DNA of 64,000 bases from Oxalobacter aliiformigenes (lineage in GTDB: Bacteria; Pseudomonadota; Gammaproteobacteria; Burkholderiales; Burkholderiaceae_D), in the NCBI RefSeq assembly GCF_027116575.1, contig NZ_CP098252.1:1-64000 (forward strand). The letters are read 5' to 3'. Positions 38,708 to 47,853 of the stretch are shown here, in pieces; the stretch's first letter is position 1, and each line of letters begins with the position of its first letter. The translations under genes and the position numbers were made by a program. The notes under the pieces were generated by a model, which was not told where the DNA came from, did not search any database, and saw nothing but the letters and a program-made list of their open reading frames with translations.

Positions 38708-40828
38708 GTGAAATTGATTAGAACACTGCTGATCGACAATTACGATTCCTTCACATACAACCTTTACCATCTGATCGCGACAGTCAATCATTGCCCTCCG
38801 GTAATCATCAGAAACGACGACCCTCGCTGGAACATGGCAATACTGGACAATTTCGACAATATCGTCATTTCACCCGGACCGGGGAGACCGGATCGCCCCG
38901 AAGACTTCGGTATCTGCAAAGACGTCCTGATGCAGAAGATCCTTCCTGTTTTCGGTATCTGTCTGGGACATCAAGGCATCTGTCATTTCCATGGAGGTCA
39001 TGTCGGTCCGGCTGCCCAAGCACAGCACGGCAGGCTGTCGCTCGTGACACATGACGGTTCCGGGATTTTCGAGAACATCCCCTCACCGTTCAGGGTCGTC
39101 AGATACCATTCGCTCGCCGCATACGATCTTCCGGAAACACTCGCCATAACAGCCCGTGCAGAAGACGGTACCATCATGGGAATCCGCCACAAGACATGGC
39201 CACAATGGGGAGTCCAGTTCCATCCGGAATCCATTTGTACGGATTTCGGAAAACAGCTGTTTGAAAATTTCAGAAAAATCACGGAAAGCTGGCACAGAGA
39301 GCATCGCAGAAACCGCGTGGAACGCCCTTCTTCCCTGTTTTCATCCGGTTTCCACTCCCCTTCCCGGGAAATCCCGAACGGCAATCTTGTCATATTACAC
39401 GAGCAAATCCCATGCGATATGGATAGCGAAAAACTGTTCGACCGCTTCTTCAGGGATTCTCACCATGCCATCTGGCTTGACAGCAGCCGTCAGGATTACG
39501 GATCGGGACGCTTTTCCTTCCTGTGCCGGGCCGACGGTCCCCTCGCCCGGATAGCCACAGTCGACATCCGTACCCGAACCGTCCACATCGAAACACCGGA
39601 CGGAAACAGACAAAGCATTCATTCCGGCTTTTTCGAATGGCTGGAAAACGATTTGAACCAATCCGGCATCAAGCCCTGTGCGGCACCTTTTGAATTCTCT
39701 TTGGGATGGATGGGCTATATCGGGTATGAAATAAAAGCGGATTGCGGAGCAGGCTTTGCCCATCCTTCTTCATATCCCGACGCCGTTCTTCTCTTTTGTG
39801 ACCGCGGGATCGTGATCGATCACCGGGAAAAACGGATTCATCTGCTTGCACTGGCCGACAAAAACACCTTGACCGATGCCAGCGACTGGCTCAAATCAAC
39901 GGCTGCCCGGCTCGACTCTTTTGCAGACTGCACACCGGATACACCAGAAGACCTGCCGGATCATCTGGATCTGACCGCGCCTTTCACACCAAGGCACGAC
40001 AAACAGCATTACATCGACCTGATTCTGAAAAGCCAGGAATACATCAGGCAAGGCGAAACATACGAAATCTGCCTGACCAATACCGTGACAGGCAAAACAG
40101 ATGCCGATCCCTGGGTGGCATACCGCATGCTGCGCCGCGCCAATCCGACGCCATACGGCGCCTACCTCCAGTTGAAAGACATTTGCATACTGAGCTGCTC
40201 TCCGGAACGTTTCCTGAAAATCTCCCGCGAATGCATTGCCGAGTCAAAACCGATCAAGGGAACACGAAAAAGATCGGACAACCCGGAAAAAGACCGCCAG
40301 CTTCTCGAGGAACTGGCCAACAGTGAAAAGGAAACGGCGGAAAACCTGATGATTGTCGATCTCGTCCGTCACGACCTGGGACAAACGGCCGAGCTGGACA
40401 GCGTCAAGGTTCCCGCACTGTTCGCCATCGAGTCGTACCAGACCGTCCATCAGATGGTCAGCACCATTACATCCAGAATCCGGGCCGATTCCTCGCCATG
40501 CCAATGCATCCGGGCAGCTTTTCCCGGAGGTTCCATGACCGGCGCCCCCAAATTGCGGACGATGCAGATTCTCGATGAACTGGAAAACGGGGCACGCGGC
40601 ATTTATTCCGGGGTCATCGGTTATTTCTCCTTATGTGGTGCCGTCGACCTGAGTATCGTCATCCGTACACTCGTCATGTCGCACGGCACCGTCACATTCG
40701 GTGTCGGAGGAGCCATTACCTTGCTTTCCGATCCGGAAGAAGAATACGATGAAATCCGCACCAAGGCCAAAGCTTTTCTTGACCTGTTCGACACGGATTT
40801 TCCCACCCAACCATTACCACCACACTGA
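38708..40828 (+). CDS. Aminodeoxychorismate synthase, fused PabA-PabB
   Basis: This enzyme makes 4-amino-4-deoxychorismate from chorismate and glutamine for folate synthesis. It has 706 residues. The glutamine amidotransferase domain (about 1-195) has LIDNYDSFTYNL, the nucleophile region FGICLGHQG and HPES. The chorismate domain (about 240-690) has PIKGTRKR, whose lysine distinguishes PabB from anthranilate synthase (PIAGT), then VRHDLG and FPGGSMTGAPK. GTG 38708 is preceded by GGAG. A class IV aminotransferase follows directly, completing the pABA step. Confidence 0.9.
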   Translation: MKLIRTLLIDNYDSFTYNLYHLIATVNHCPPVIIRNDDPRWNMAILDNFDNIVISPGPGRPDRPEDFGICKDVLMQKILPVFGICLGHQGICHFHGGHVGPAAQAQHGRLSLVTHDGSGIFENIPSPFRVVRYHSLAAYDLPETLAITARAEDGTIMGIRHKTWPQWGVQFHPESICTDFGKQLFENFRKITESWHREHRRNRVERPSSLFSSGFHSPSREIPNGNLVILHEQIPCDMDSEKLFDRFFRDSHHAIWLDSSRQDYGSGRFSFLCRADGPLARIATVDIRTRTVHIETPDGNRQSIHSGFFEWLENDLNQSGIKPCAAPFEFSLGWMGYIGYEIKADCGAGFAHPSSYPDAVLLFCDRGIVIDHREKRIHLLALADKNTLTDASDWLKSTAARLDSFADCTPDTPEDLPDHLDLTAPFTPRHDKQHYIDLILKSQEYIRQGETYEICLTNTVTGKTDADPWVAYRMLRRANPTPYGAYLQLKDICILSCSPERFLKISRECIAESKPIKGTRKRSDNPEKDRQLLEELANSEKETAENLMIVDLVRHDLGQTAELDSVKVPALFAIESYQTVHQMVSTITSRIRADSSPCQCIRAAFPGGSMTGAPKLRTMQILDELENGARGIYSGVIGYFSLCGAVDLSIVIRTLVMSHGTVTFGVGGAITLLSDPEEEYDEIRTKAKAFLDLFDTDFPTQPLPPH

Positions 40829-40832
40829 CACC

Positions 40833-41612
40833 GTGCCAGCTGAATCCACATACCGCTATACGCCGGATGGAACACTCGTTTCCATCGACGAACCAGAACC
40901 CCGTTTGCTCGTTGCCGACTCATGGCTGGCAAAAGAGGGCCATGTTCGTGCACTGCACTTGCACCGCCGGCGCTTTTTGTCGAGTTGCACAGAACTGGCC
41001 GGAATTCATGAAAAAACAGTCGCCCCATTCTGGGAAAAAGTGCTTGAGAAAATCCCGAAAACCGGCCTGTGGTTTCCACGCATCGAACTGGCCGGCACTG
41101 TCAGACAGCCGGTTTTCCAGTTGCGTATCCGCAAGGCCCCGCCGCTTCATTCAACCGTCCGGCTGATTGACTGCCACATCGCCGACTTTCGCAAAAAGCC
41201 ACGGCACAAAGGTCCCGATCTGGACCGAATGGGAGCAATACGCCGGATCCTTTTGGAGAAAGGAGCCGAAGAAGGCATTCTGACGACTCCCGAAGGATAT
41301 ATTCTGGAAGGACTGACCACAAACATTCTGTGGTGGGAAAACAATACCCTGTGCAGCGCCCCTCCCGCATACCGGATTTTGCCGGGTATCACAGGCAAAC
41401 TGGTTCAACTTGTCGCCCTGCGCAACAACATTCCGGTCGTTCGCCGCAAAAGGAAATTGCAAGATCTGAACAACCGGGAAGTATGGGCCGTCAATGCACT
41501 TCATGGCATTCGCCGGGCCGTGAACTGGGCCTGTTCGCCATTCAGAACCACCTCGCATGTCGATATCGGCCACTGGCGGAACGCGCTGGAAAACTTCAAT
41601 GAAAAAATCTGA
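40833..41612 (+). CDS. Class IV aminotransferase, probable aminodeoxychorismate lyase
   Basis: This is a PLP-dependent enzyme expected to convert aminodeoxychorismate to p-aminobenzoate and pyruvate. The open frame extends back into pabB, but GTG 40833 starts four bases after the pabB stop and gives 259 residues. There is no clear ribosome binding site, so coupling is likely. Fold IV features include the RHKGPDLDRMGAIR region with the candidate lysine and EGYILEGLTTNI. The tandem with fused PabAB supports the assignment. It ends convergent with pmbA. Confidence 0.75.
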   Translation: MPAESTYRYTPDGTLVSIDEPEPRLLVADSWLAKEGHVRALHLHRRRFLSSCTELAGIHEKTVAPFWEKVLEKIPKTGLWFPRIELAGTVRQPVFQLRIRKAPPLHSTVRLIDCHIADFRKKPRHKGPDLDRMGAIRRILLEKGAEEGILTTPEGYILEGLTTNILWWENNTLCSAPPAYRILPGITGKLVQLVALRNNIPVVRRKRKLQDLNNREVWAVNALHGIRRAVNWACSPFRTTSHVDIGHWRNALENFNEKI

Positions 41613-41644
41613 ACGCCTTACGCAGTCCCGGTTTTACTTCATCG

Positions 41645-42997
41645 TCACATTCCGGCGATGGTCATTTGCCCGATCAGTATGGACCCCGACTTCTTGGCAC
41701 CACGGATCAGGGTATCCGCACCAACCGCCACAATCTGGCCGAACATTTCCCTAAGATTCCCGGCAATCGTGATTTCCTGCACAGGATATTGAATGACACC
41801 GTTTTCAACCCAGAAACCCGACGCCCCTCGCGAGTAGTCACCTGTCACATAGTTGATACCTTGCCCCATCAGTTCGGTCACCACCAGCCCCGTCCCCATC
41901 TTCTTCAACATACCGGCAAAATCGTCGGCCGCCTCTGTTAGCCTCGAACTGAAAACCAGATTGTGCGAACCGCCGGCATTACCTGTCGTTTTCATTCCGA
42001 GCTTGCGCGCGGAATACGACGAAAGAAAATATCCGTTCACAATACCATCCCCGACAATCTGCCTGCGGCTCGTCCTGACACCCTCATCATCAAAAGGAGC
42101 CGATCCCATCGCTCCCTTGAGATGAGGGTCTTCAAGCAACCCGATATGTTCCGGAAAAATCCGTTTACCCAGCGCATCCGGCAAAAAGCTGGATTTCCTG
42201 TAAAGCGAACTGCCGGAAACCGCGTAAACGAACGAGTTGACCAGACCGATAGCGACAGGCGCCTCGAAAAGGACCGGGCATCTTCTCGTCCCGATCTGAC
42301 GGGCATTCAGGCGCGCCAGCGCGCGTTTTGCCGCATACCGTCCGACATCCTCCGGCGATTTCAGTTCGACGGGATCGCGGGAAGCCGTATACCAGTAATC
42401 TCTCTGCATACTGTCACCCGAAGCGGCAATCGGTGCGACAGAAAGGGAATGACTGGAATAAGGATACCCTCCCATAAATCCGTCACTATTGGCCAGAACA
42501 AAATGGGAATGCTGCACACTGACGCTGGCCCCTTCACTGTTGGATATCCTCTTGTCTGTATCAAAAGCCGCCGCTTCACAGCGTCTTGCCAGTTCGACCG
42601 CTTCCTGCGAATCAATCGGCCAATGGTAATAAAGAGACAGATCCGGCGGATTTTTTTCCAGCATATCGGCATCAGGCAGACCGGCGGCCTCATCCTCCGA
42701 AGTAAAGGAAGCGATATTGTAGGCTGCCTCTACAGTCTGTTTCAGCGATATCCCGGAAAAATCCGAGGTCGTGGCATTCCCCCGTTTCCTGCCGACGAAA
42801 ACAGTAATGCCGATACCCTTGTCCTGATTTTTCTCAATAGTCTCGATTTCTCCTTTGCGCACACTAACGGAAAGGCCGTTTCCTTCACTGATACCGACCG
42901 CGGCACCGGAAGCTCCCTTTTGCCGCGCATATCGCAACGTATCTTCGGCAATCTGTTTCAATTGATCGTTCGTATAGAGAAAATCGGAATCATTCAT
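41645..42997 (-). CDS. pmbA: Metalloprotease subunit PmbA (TldE)
   Basis: PmbA/TldE is the non-catalytic partner of TldD in a cytoplasmic protease that degrades unfolded peptides and CcdA and matures some peptides. It has 450 residues. The TldD/PmbA fold is recognisable from KGASGAAVGISEGNGLSV, ETIEKNQDKGIGITVFVG and the C-terminal GDYSRGASGFWVENGVIQYP and EITIAGNLREMF. It is divergent from darP by 87 bp, the standard betaproteobacterial arrangement. No tldD is present in the window. Confidence 0.94.
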   Translation of the reverse strand: MNDSDFLYTNDQLKQIAEDTLRYARQKGASGAAVGISEGNGLSVSVRKGEIETIEKNQDKGIGITVFVGRKRGNATTSDFSGISLKQTVEAAYNIASFTSEDEAAGLPDADMLEKNPPDLSLYYHWPIDSQEAVELARRCEAAAFDTDKRISNSEGASVSVQHSHFVLANSDGFMGGYPYSSHSLSVAPIAASGDSMQRDYWYTASRDPVELKSPEDVGRYAAKRALARLNARQIGTRRCPVLFEAPVAIGLVNSFVYAVSGSSLYRKSSFLPDALGKRIFPEHIGLLEDPHLKGAMGSAPFDDEGVRTSRRQIVGDGIVNGYFLSSYSARKLGMKTTGNAGGSHNLVFSSRLTEAADDFAGMLKKMGTGLVVTELMGQGINYVTGDYSRGASGFWVENGVIQYPVQEITIAGNLREMFGQIVAVGADTLIRGAKKSGSILIGQMTIAGM

Positions 42998-43084
42998 GAG
43001 ATTATCTTTTTGAAGGTATTGTCAAGACTGTTATGATAGCAGTCAATCATAAACGATTTAATGACCTTGCACAGAAGTCTGATT

Positions 43085-43666
43085 ATGCCAAATTCAAACA
43101 GGGGAATCTGCGGTTTCCAGTCCGGTGAATTCGAAGAAGAATACGAACGTCCATCCAAATCACAGCGCAAACGCGAAATGACCGCCTTGCAAAAGACCGG
43201 AGAACAACTGGTCAACGAATCTGCGGACAGAATCAAACGGACTCCCATGCCGGAAAATCTGAGAGAAGCCATACTGGAATGCCAGCGGATCAGAAACCAC
43301 GAAGGCAGAAGACGCCAGTTGCAGTACATCGGCAAAATCATGCGCTCGCTCGATGAAGAGGCGATCGCCACCATCAACCGGACCATCGAAAGCTGGAGAG
43401 GTCTGTCAAAAGCCGATACGCTCTTGATGCACGCCCTAGAAAACCAGCGTGAAAAACTGCTGGCGGATGAAAGGGTACTGACCGAATTTCTGCACAAATA
43501 TCCTCAGGCAGACATCCAGCAATTACGGACACTCATCCGAAATGCCAAAAAGGAAACGGCTGCCAATAAACCCCCGAAAGCCTATCGTGAAATTTACAGA
43601 CTGCTAAAGCAAATCATGACTGCACCGCCCCTGCCCGAACATAAAAACCATGAAAGCGAGGAATAA
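43085..43666 (+). CDS. darP: Ribosome-associated protein DarP (YjgA, DUF615)
   Basis: A dual-action 50S assembly factor in E. coli. It has about 193 residues from ATG 43085 (a start at 43061 would add eight residues). The DUF615 features include RPSKSQRKREMTALQKTGEQLV and LREAILECQRIRNHEGRRRQ followed by QYIGKIMRSLD. The C-terminal charged tail ends HKNHESEE. It is immediately followed by mog (TAAATG), so the two are cotranscribed. Confidence 0.9.
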   Translation: MPNSNRGICGFQSGEFEEEYERPSKSQRKREMTALQKTGEQLVNESADRIKRTPMPENLREAILECQRIRNHEGRRRQLQYIGKIMRSLDEEAIATINRTIESWRGLSKADTLLMHALENQREKLLADERVLTEFLHKYPQADIQQLRTLIRNAKKETAANKPPKAYREIYRLLKQIMTAPPLPEHKNHESEE

Positions 43667-44266
43667 ATGAAAAAAAATGCTGGCGACATCTCCATCGGAC
43701 TCGTCTCCGTTTCCGATCGGGCTTACGAAGGCTCATACCCGGATCTGGGTATTCCGGCACTGAAAGACTGGCTGGCCTCCGCCATTACATCACCATACTG
43801 GCTGGAAACCCGTCTGATACCGGACGATAAGGAACAGATCGAGAAAACCCTGCACGAACTGGTTGACGAAGACCGCTGCTCGCTGATTCTGACCACAGGA
43901 GGAACCGGCCCGGCACGACGCGACCAGACACCGGATGCCACCCTTGCCGTCGGCACCCGGGAAATGCCGGGGTTTGCGGAACGGATGCGTCAGATCAGTC
44001 TGCATTTCGTCCCGACCGCCATACTGTCCCGACAAGTTGCCGTCATCTGCGAACGTCCTGACCATGCCGCCCTGATACTGAATCTGCCGGGACGGCCCGC
44101 AGCCATCCGGCAGACGCTGGAAGGTGTCCGCGACAAAAACGGGACGCTCACAGAACCCGGCATTTTCACCGCCATTCCATACTGTATCGAACTGATCGGC
44201 GGCCCGACCATTGAAACGAACGAGACCGTATGCAAGGCATGGCGTCCCTCCAAGGATCCATCGTGA
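43667..44266 (+). CDS. mog: Molybdopterin adenylyltransferase
   Basis: Mog adenylates molybdopterin before molybdate insertion in molybdenum cofactor synthesis. It has 199 residues. The MoaB/Mog fold is shown by GLVSVSDRAYEGSYPDLG and the substrate loop LILTTGGTGPARRDQTPDAT near residues 75-94, and by NLPGRPAAIRQTL. It begins directly at the darP stop codon. Molybdoenzymes are not in the window. Confidence 0.93.
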   Translation: MKKNAGDISIGLVSVSDRAYEGSYPDLGIPALKDWLASAITSPYWLETRLIPDDKEQIEKTLHELVDEDRCSLILTTGGTGPARRDQTPDATLAVGTREMPGFAERMRQISLHFVPTAILSRQVAVICERPDHAALILNLPGRPAAIRQTLEGVRDKNGTLTEPGIFTAIPYCIELIGGPTIETNETVCKAWRPSKDPS

Positions 44267-44308
44267 CATTATTTCAACCCACTGTTTTATAACCGACGAG
44301 AAAAAACA

Positions 44309-44986
44309 ATGAACAATACGTATCTTCAGTACAGCCAGACCGATACCGGAGACAACCCGGAAACCAGTATCATCTGGATGCATGGTCTTGGCGATCACGG
44401 TTCGAGCTTCATCCCGCTGGTCCGTGAATTCGATCTCACCGGCTGTCCCCCCATCCGTTTCATTTTCCCCCATGCTCCCGAACGTCCCATCACCGCCAAT
44501 GCAGGATATCCCATGCGGGCATGGTTCGATATCTATAACGGTTTCGATGATGCCGACATGGAAGATTCGGAAGGCGTTGCCGAATCGCAAAGACTGATTA
44601 CCGGACTGATCGAACAGGAAAAAAAACGTGGCGTTCCATCCGACCGTATCCTTCTTGCCGGATTTTCGCAAGGATGTGCCATGGCGCTTTATACCGGACT
44701 GTGTTATCCGGAAAAACTGGCCGGTATCATCGGACTGTCAGGATACATGCCGCTGATTTATTCTTTCCCTGACGACCGGAACCCCGTCAATCAGAACACG
44801 CCGATATTCATGGCCCACGGAACCCAGGATGAAGTCGTCCCCTTTTCGAGAGGCGAAGACACCATGAAATTGCTGACCTCGCTGGGCTACAACGTCAACT
44901 GGAACGCTTACCAGATGTCCCACACCATGTCGATGACAGAAGTCATCGATCTCGGTGCATGGCTGAGACAACTGCTGGCAACCTGA
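44309..44986 (+). CDS. Alpha/beta hydrolase, carboxylesterase/phospholipase family
   Basis: A serine hydrolase of 225 residues. The oxyanion loop HGLGDHGSSF is near 25, the nucleophile elbow GFSQG has Ser 120, and the acid and base appear to be Asp 174 (HGTQDEVVP) and His 205. This resembles the carboxylesterase 2 / acyl-protein thioesterase family, cytoplasmic with no signal peptide. The substrate is unknown. It follows mog by 42 bp and might share its transcript. Confidence 0.88.
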   Translation: MNNTYLQYSQTDTGDNPETSIIWMHGLGDHGSSFIPLVREFDLTGCPPIRFIFPHAPERPITANAGYPMRAWFDIYNGFDDADMEDSEGVAESQRLITGLIEQEKKRGVPSDRILLAGFSQGCAMALYTGLCYPEKLAGIIGLSGYMPLIYSFPDDRNPVNQNTPIFMAHGTQDEVVPFSRGEDTMKLLTSLGYNVNWNAYQMSHTMSMTEVIDLGAWLRQLLAT

Positions 44987-45088
44987 CAGTTTGTCGCAAG
45001 ACCGGCGCGAAAGACAGCGCAGGCACCGGGAAGAACCGAAACATACCCTTTCCGGAAGATATCTTGCCAAACCGTTCTTGTTCAATAC

Positions 45089-45120
45089 AAAAAACCGAAG
45101 CCCTCGCAAGAGGGCTTCGG
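45089..45120 (-). terminator. Rho-independent terminator of the porin gene
   Basis: CCGAAGCCCTC (45095-45105) pairs perfectly with GAGGGCTTCGG (45110-45120) around GCAA. On the minus strand a run of six T residues follows. It lies about 100 bp after the porin stop codon. Confidence 0.88.
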
Positions 45121-45217
45121 CCAACAAGCTGAATGGGGACCTGATCCCATTCAACAGGAGGGAAGGGCCGGGAAGGCAAAACCCTCCTTCTGTTGTTGAA
45201 CAGTTTTTGTCCTGCGA

Positions 45218-46330
45218 TCAGAACTTGTGGGTGATACCGATCTGAACACCGTAGGTACCGTCGTCGGTATCGCCATAAATCGCTGCGACTTCCTTGTCGT
45301 CGTAGTCGGTGTAAGCCAGATTACCGTAGATGGCGGTACGTTTGGACAGGTCATAGGTATAACCGATGGCATACTTGTAGATGTCCTTGTCGCTGATATT
45401 GCCACCATTGGCTTCGACTTCCATCCACTGGGCGGAAGCGTTCAGACGGCCCGGACCAAGCTTCCATTCGACGCCCAACAACCACTGGTTTTCCTGGATG
45501 TCATCGGCACCAGCATAAGCTGTCAGTTTATTGTCAAGTTTGGCTGTTTTCCAGGCGCTTTGATCACCCAGTGCGTAACCTTTGTCCTTGGTCTGTTGAT
45601 ACAGCAATTCGACCTTGGCAGGACCGAAGCGGTATGCAGCACCCAGGTTCCAGACGGACGATTTCTTGGAATCGGCCAGACGGCTCCAGTTACCGACCAA
45701 GGCCAGAGGACCGTTGTCGTAACCGAGCATGATGCCGTAACCGTCATTGTCTGCGCCAGCATCTTTCAGACCCTGACCATATTGACCGGAATCACGGGAA
45801 TCGCTGTCCATGTTTTCACCCAGAGAATAGGTAGCGCCGAAGTGGAAGCCGCTCCAGTTCGGGCTGTCATAACGGATGGTGTTGTCGATACCACGGACAC
45901 GCTGGGAACCGTACATCATGGAACCAACGCCATATTGATAGAACGGATCGAACTTACGGATGGTTTCGGTGGTCAGTTCGTTCACACGGCCCAGTTTGAC
46001 AGCACCCCAGTCACCTTTCAGACCGACGTTGGCCAGACCGGCAAGGTCTCTATCAGCACTTTTGTTTTTATAACCTTTCCCTGCCTTATTGCGGCCGTTA
46101 TTCAGATCAAACCGCTGTTCCAGTTCGAAAGTGGCTTTCATGCCGGAACCGAGGTCTTCCACACCGCGGAAACCCAGACGGTTGTTGACGTTTTCACCCA
46201 TTTCCACATCATGGCCGGATTTCTTGATGAAGCCGGTATCCACGATACCGTAGATGGTCACGTTGGATTGTGCGTGAGCCACGCCGGCAGCGGCACCCAA
46301 GACTGCCAATGCGATTAGCGTTTTTTTCAT
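45218..46330 (-). CDS. Gram-negative porin (Burkholderiales OmpC-like)
   Basis: A trimeric outer-membrane beta-barrel for diffusion of small solutes. It has 370 residues with a signal peptide of about 20 residues (MKKTLIALAVLGAAAGVAHA), a start SNVTIYGIVDTGF typical of the family, alternating beta strands, and the terminal phenylalanine (QIGITHKF) needed for Bam-mediated assembly. AAGGGG precedes the ATG. Exactly 24 GGTA units lie 67 bp upstream, so expression may be phase variable. It is monocistronic with its own terminator. Confidence 0.93.
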   Translation of the reverse strand: MKKTLIALAVLGAAAGVAHAQSNVTIYGIVDTGFIKKSGHDVEMGENVNNRLGFRGVEDLGSGMKATFELEQRFDLNNGRNKAGKGYKNKSADRDLAGLANVGLKGDWGAVKLGRVNELTTETIRKFDPFYQYGVGSMMYGSQRVRGIDNTIRYDSPNWSGFHFGATYSLGENMDSDSRDSGQYGQGLKDAGADNDGYGIMLGYDNGPLALVGNWSRLADSKKSSVWNLGAAYRFGPAKVELLYQQTKDKGYALGDQSAWKTAKLDNKLTAYAGADDIQENQWLLGVEWKLGPGRLNASAQWMEVEANGGNISDKDIYKYAIGYTYDLSKRTAIYGNLAYTDYDDKEVAAIYGDTDDGTYGVQIGITHKF

Positions 46331-46397
46331 TTTATTCTGCCCCTTATGTTAAAAAAGTTGCTGATCCCCCTCAGGAGTCATTGACAGAATAACGGCC

Positions 46398-46493
46398 GGT
46401 AGGTAGGTAGGTAGGTAGGTAGGTAGGTAGGTAGGTAGGTAGGTAGGTAGGTAGGTAGGTAGGTAGGTAGGTAGGTAGGTAGGTAGGTAGGTA
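46398..46493. repeat. Tetranucleotide tract (GGTA)24 upstream of the porin
   Basis: This is 96 bp of perfect GGTA units (TACC on the minus strand) between the porin start codon and a possible promoter. No reading frame is built on it. Tracts like this change length by slipped-strand mispairing. Confidence 0.95.
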
Positions 46494-46521
46494 TCATGTT
46501 TGAACTTCCTTCCCTTTTCAA
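46493..46521 (-). promoter_or_regulatory. Possible porin promoter abutting the GGTA tract
   Basis: On the minus strand, TTGAAA (46516-46521) and CATGAT (46493-46498) are 17 nt apart, placing the start within the first TACC units. The -10 is imperfect. Another AT-rich -10-like site (TATAAG) lies about 40 bp upstream. Confidence 0.4.
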
Positions 46522-46751
46522 CCTTTTTTGTATCTTATACGCAACAAAAATGCCACTTTTTTCATTTTACGGGATCACTGCTCCAGGCACAGGCTTTTCC
46601 ATTCCTTCCATGTGAATCCGCCATACCCATACCGGCTGATTGGCTTTCCGGCACGAATACCGGTATCCACATGACGGCAATATGGTGTATGGATGGAACT
46701 TTCCGTAAAAAACCGTCCCGTCCATACATGACAGTCACATGAACGATCCCG

Positions 46752-47738
46752 CTATCTTGTGCCGACCGCTTTTCTGTACGGTTCCGTCACATACAGGTTC
46801 TTGCCGAACGTTCCCCCGATAACGCCGGCCTGGACAAATACATCATGTTCTGTCGCAAGTGTCTTCAATGTGGCCCGATCCAGGGCAACATGGAACATAT
46901 CCCCCCATCGTGCTGCGACATTATCTGCATTTTCCGGTGTGAATCCGGCATGTTTTTCCAGAATGTCCGTCACGTCCTTCCTGTGTGCGATACCCCATTT
47001 CTCAACCTGAATCCATGATCGGACGGCACTGGAAACCAGACCGGGATATTTGTTGATGAATTCCTCTCTGGCTACTCCCATGCCGATATATGGAGCGGCA
47101 GAACTCCCCGATATACTTTTCCATTCGTCTTTCAGCGCTCCCAGCTTGCGCAGTTTCACCTTGTTTTTCAGGTTCTCATAGGTAATCGACCGGAGAATGG
47201 ATGCATCGATCTGCTTCTGGGCAATAAACTGCGCCAGTCTTGATTCATTGCCTGACACAATGGAATAGTCACCCGGCTCCAGCCCGTATTTCCTTTCGGC
47301 AATGGTATTAGCAATAATGACTATCGTCGCGGAAGGATAAGTCCCGCCGACTTTCTTTCCTTTCAGATCCTGCCACGTCCTGACAGACGAATCTTCCGGT
47401 ACGACGACGACGGCATCGGCAAGCTGTACTGCGGCGACCAGTTTTAGCGGAACGCCATCATGGACCACACTGAAAAAATTGCTCAACGGAATACCGAAAG
47501 CGATATCAATATCGCCGGTCGTCAGTGCCTTGAGTGATGAAGGAGGATCGGAAAAGCGGACATACTCCACATCAACACCGTTTTTTTCCAGAAACTTTTT
47601 GGCTTCCAGAACGCATCCGAACGGGAGACTGACACCGCTTGTCCAGTAACCCAGCCTGATTTTTCCTTTTTCCTCACCCGCTACCGCACCTGTCATCACC
47701 ACAATCAGCAGCATCCATGCCGCCAGCCATTTCTTCAT
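46752..47738 (-). CDS. NMT1/SsuA-type ABC transporter substrate-binding protein
   Basis: A periplasmic binding protein of 328 residues from ATG 47738 (GAGG eight bases upstream); longer in-frame starts exist. A signal peptide (MKKWLAAWMLLIVVMTGAVA) precedes RLGYWTSGVSLPFGCVLEAKKFLEKNGVDVE. The segments LKALTTGDIDIAFG and DLKGKKVGGTYPSAT are typical of the NMT1/THI5 family (taurine, sulfonate, nitrate or thiamine precursor). No permease or ATPase is next to it; the neighbour is an MmgE/PrpD enzyme. The substrate is not predictable. Confidence 0.82.
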   Translation of the reverse strand: MKKWLAAWMLLIVVMTGAVAGEEKGKIRLGYWTSGVSLPFGCVLEAKKFLEKNGVDVEYVRFSDPPSSLKALTTGDIDIAFGIPLSNFFSVVHDGVPLKLVAAVQLADAVVVVPEDSSVRTWQDLKGKKVGGTYPSATIVIIANTIAERKYGLEPGDYSIVSGNESRLAQFIAQKQIDASILRSITYENLKNKVKLRKLGALKDEWKSISGSSAAPYIGMGVAREEFINKYPGLVSSAVRSWIQVEKWGIAHRKDVTDILEKHAGFTPENADNVAARWGDMFHVALDRATLKTLATEHDVFVQAGVIGGTFGKNLYVTEPYRKAVGTR

Positions 47739-47853
47739 TTCAGTCCTCACTATCCGTTTTTTCACAAAAGTTTCCCTGAACGGAAACAACAGAATTTCCC
47801 TATCGGCCTTCAACCGGGCCGCTATTTTTCACGGTTTTTCGCAAAAAACGGTT

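Larger units (their letters stand above)
46331..46751. other. Porin upstream intergenic region
   Basis: A 421-bp gap holding the porin leader with its GGTA tract and candidate promoter. The remaining 250 bp show no feature I can support. An 80-codon plus-strand frame at 46500 has no recognisable content. Confidence 0.6.

Noticed and set aside
46398..46493. CRISPR-like repeat array
   Set aside because: The unit is 4 bp with no spacers; it is a microsatellite.
46500..46742. 80-codon plus-strand frame next to the GGTA tract
   Set aside because: No domain or ribosome binding site; it overlaps the candidate porin promoter.
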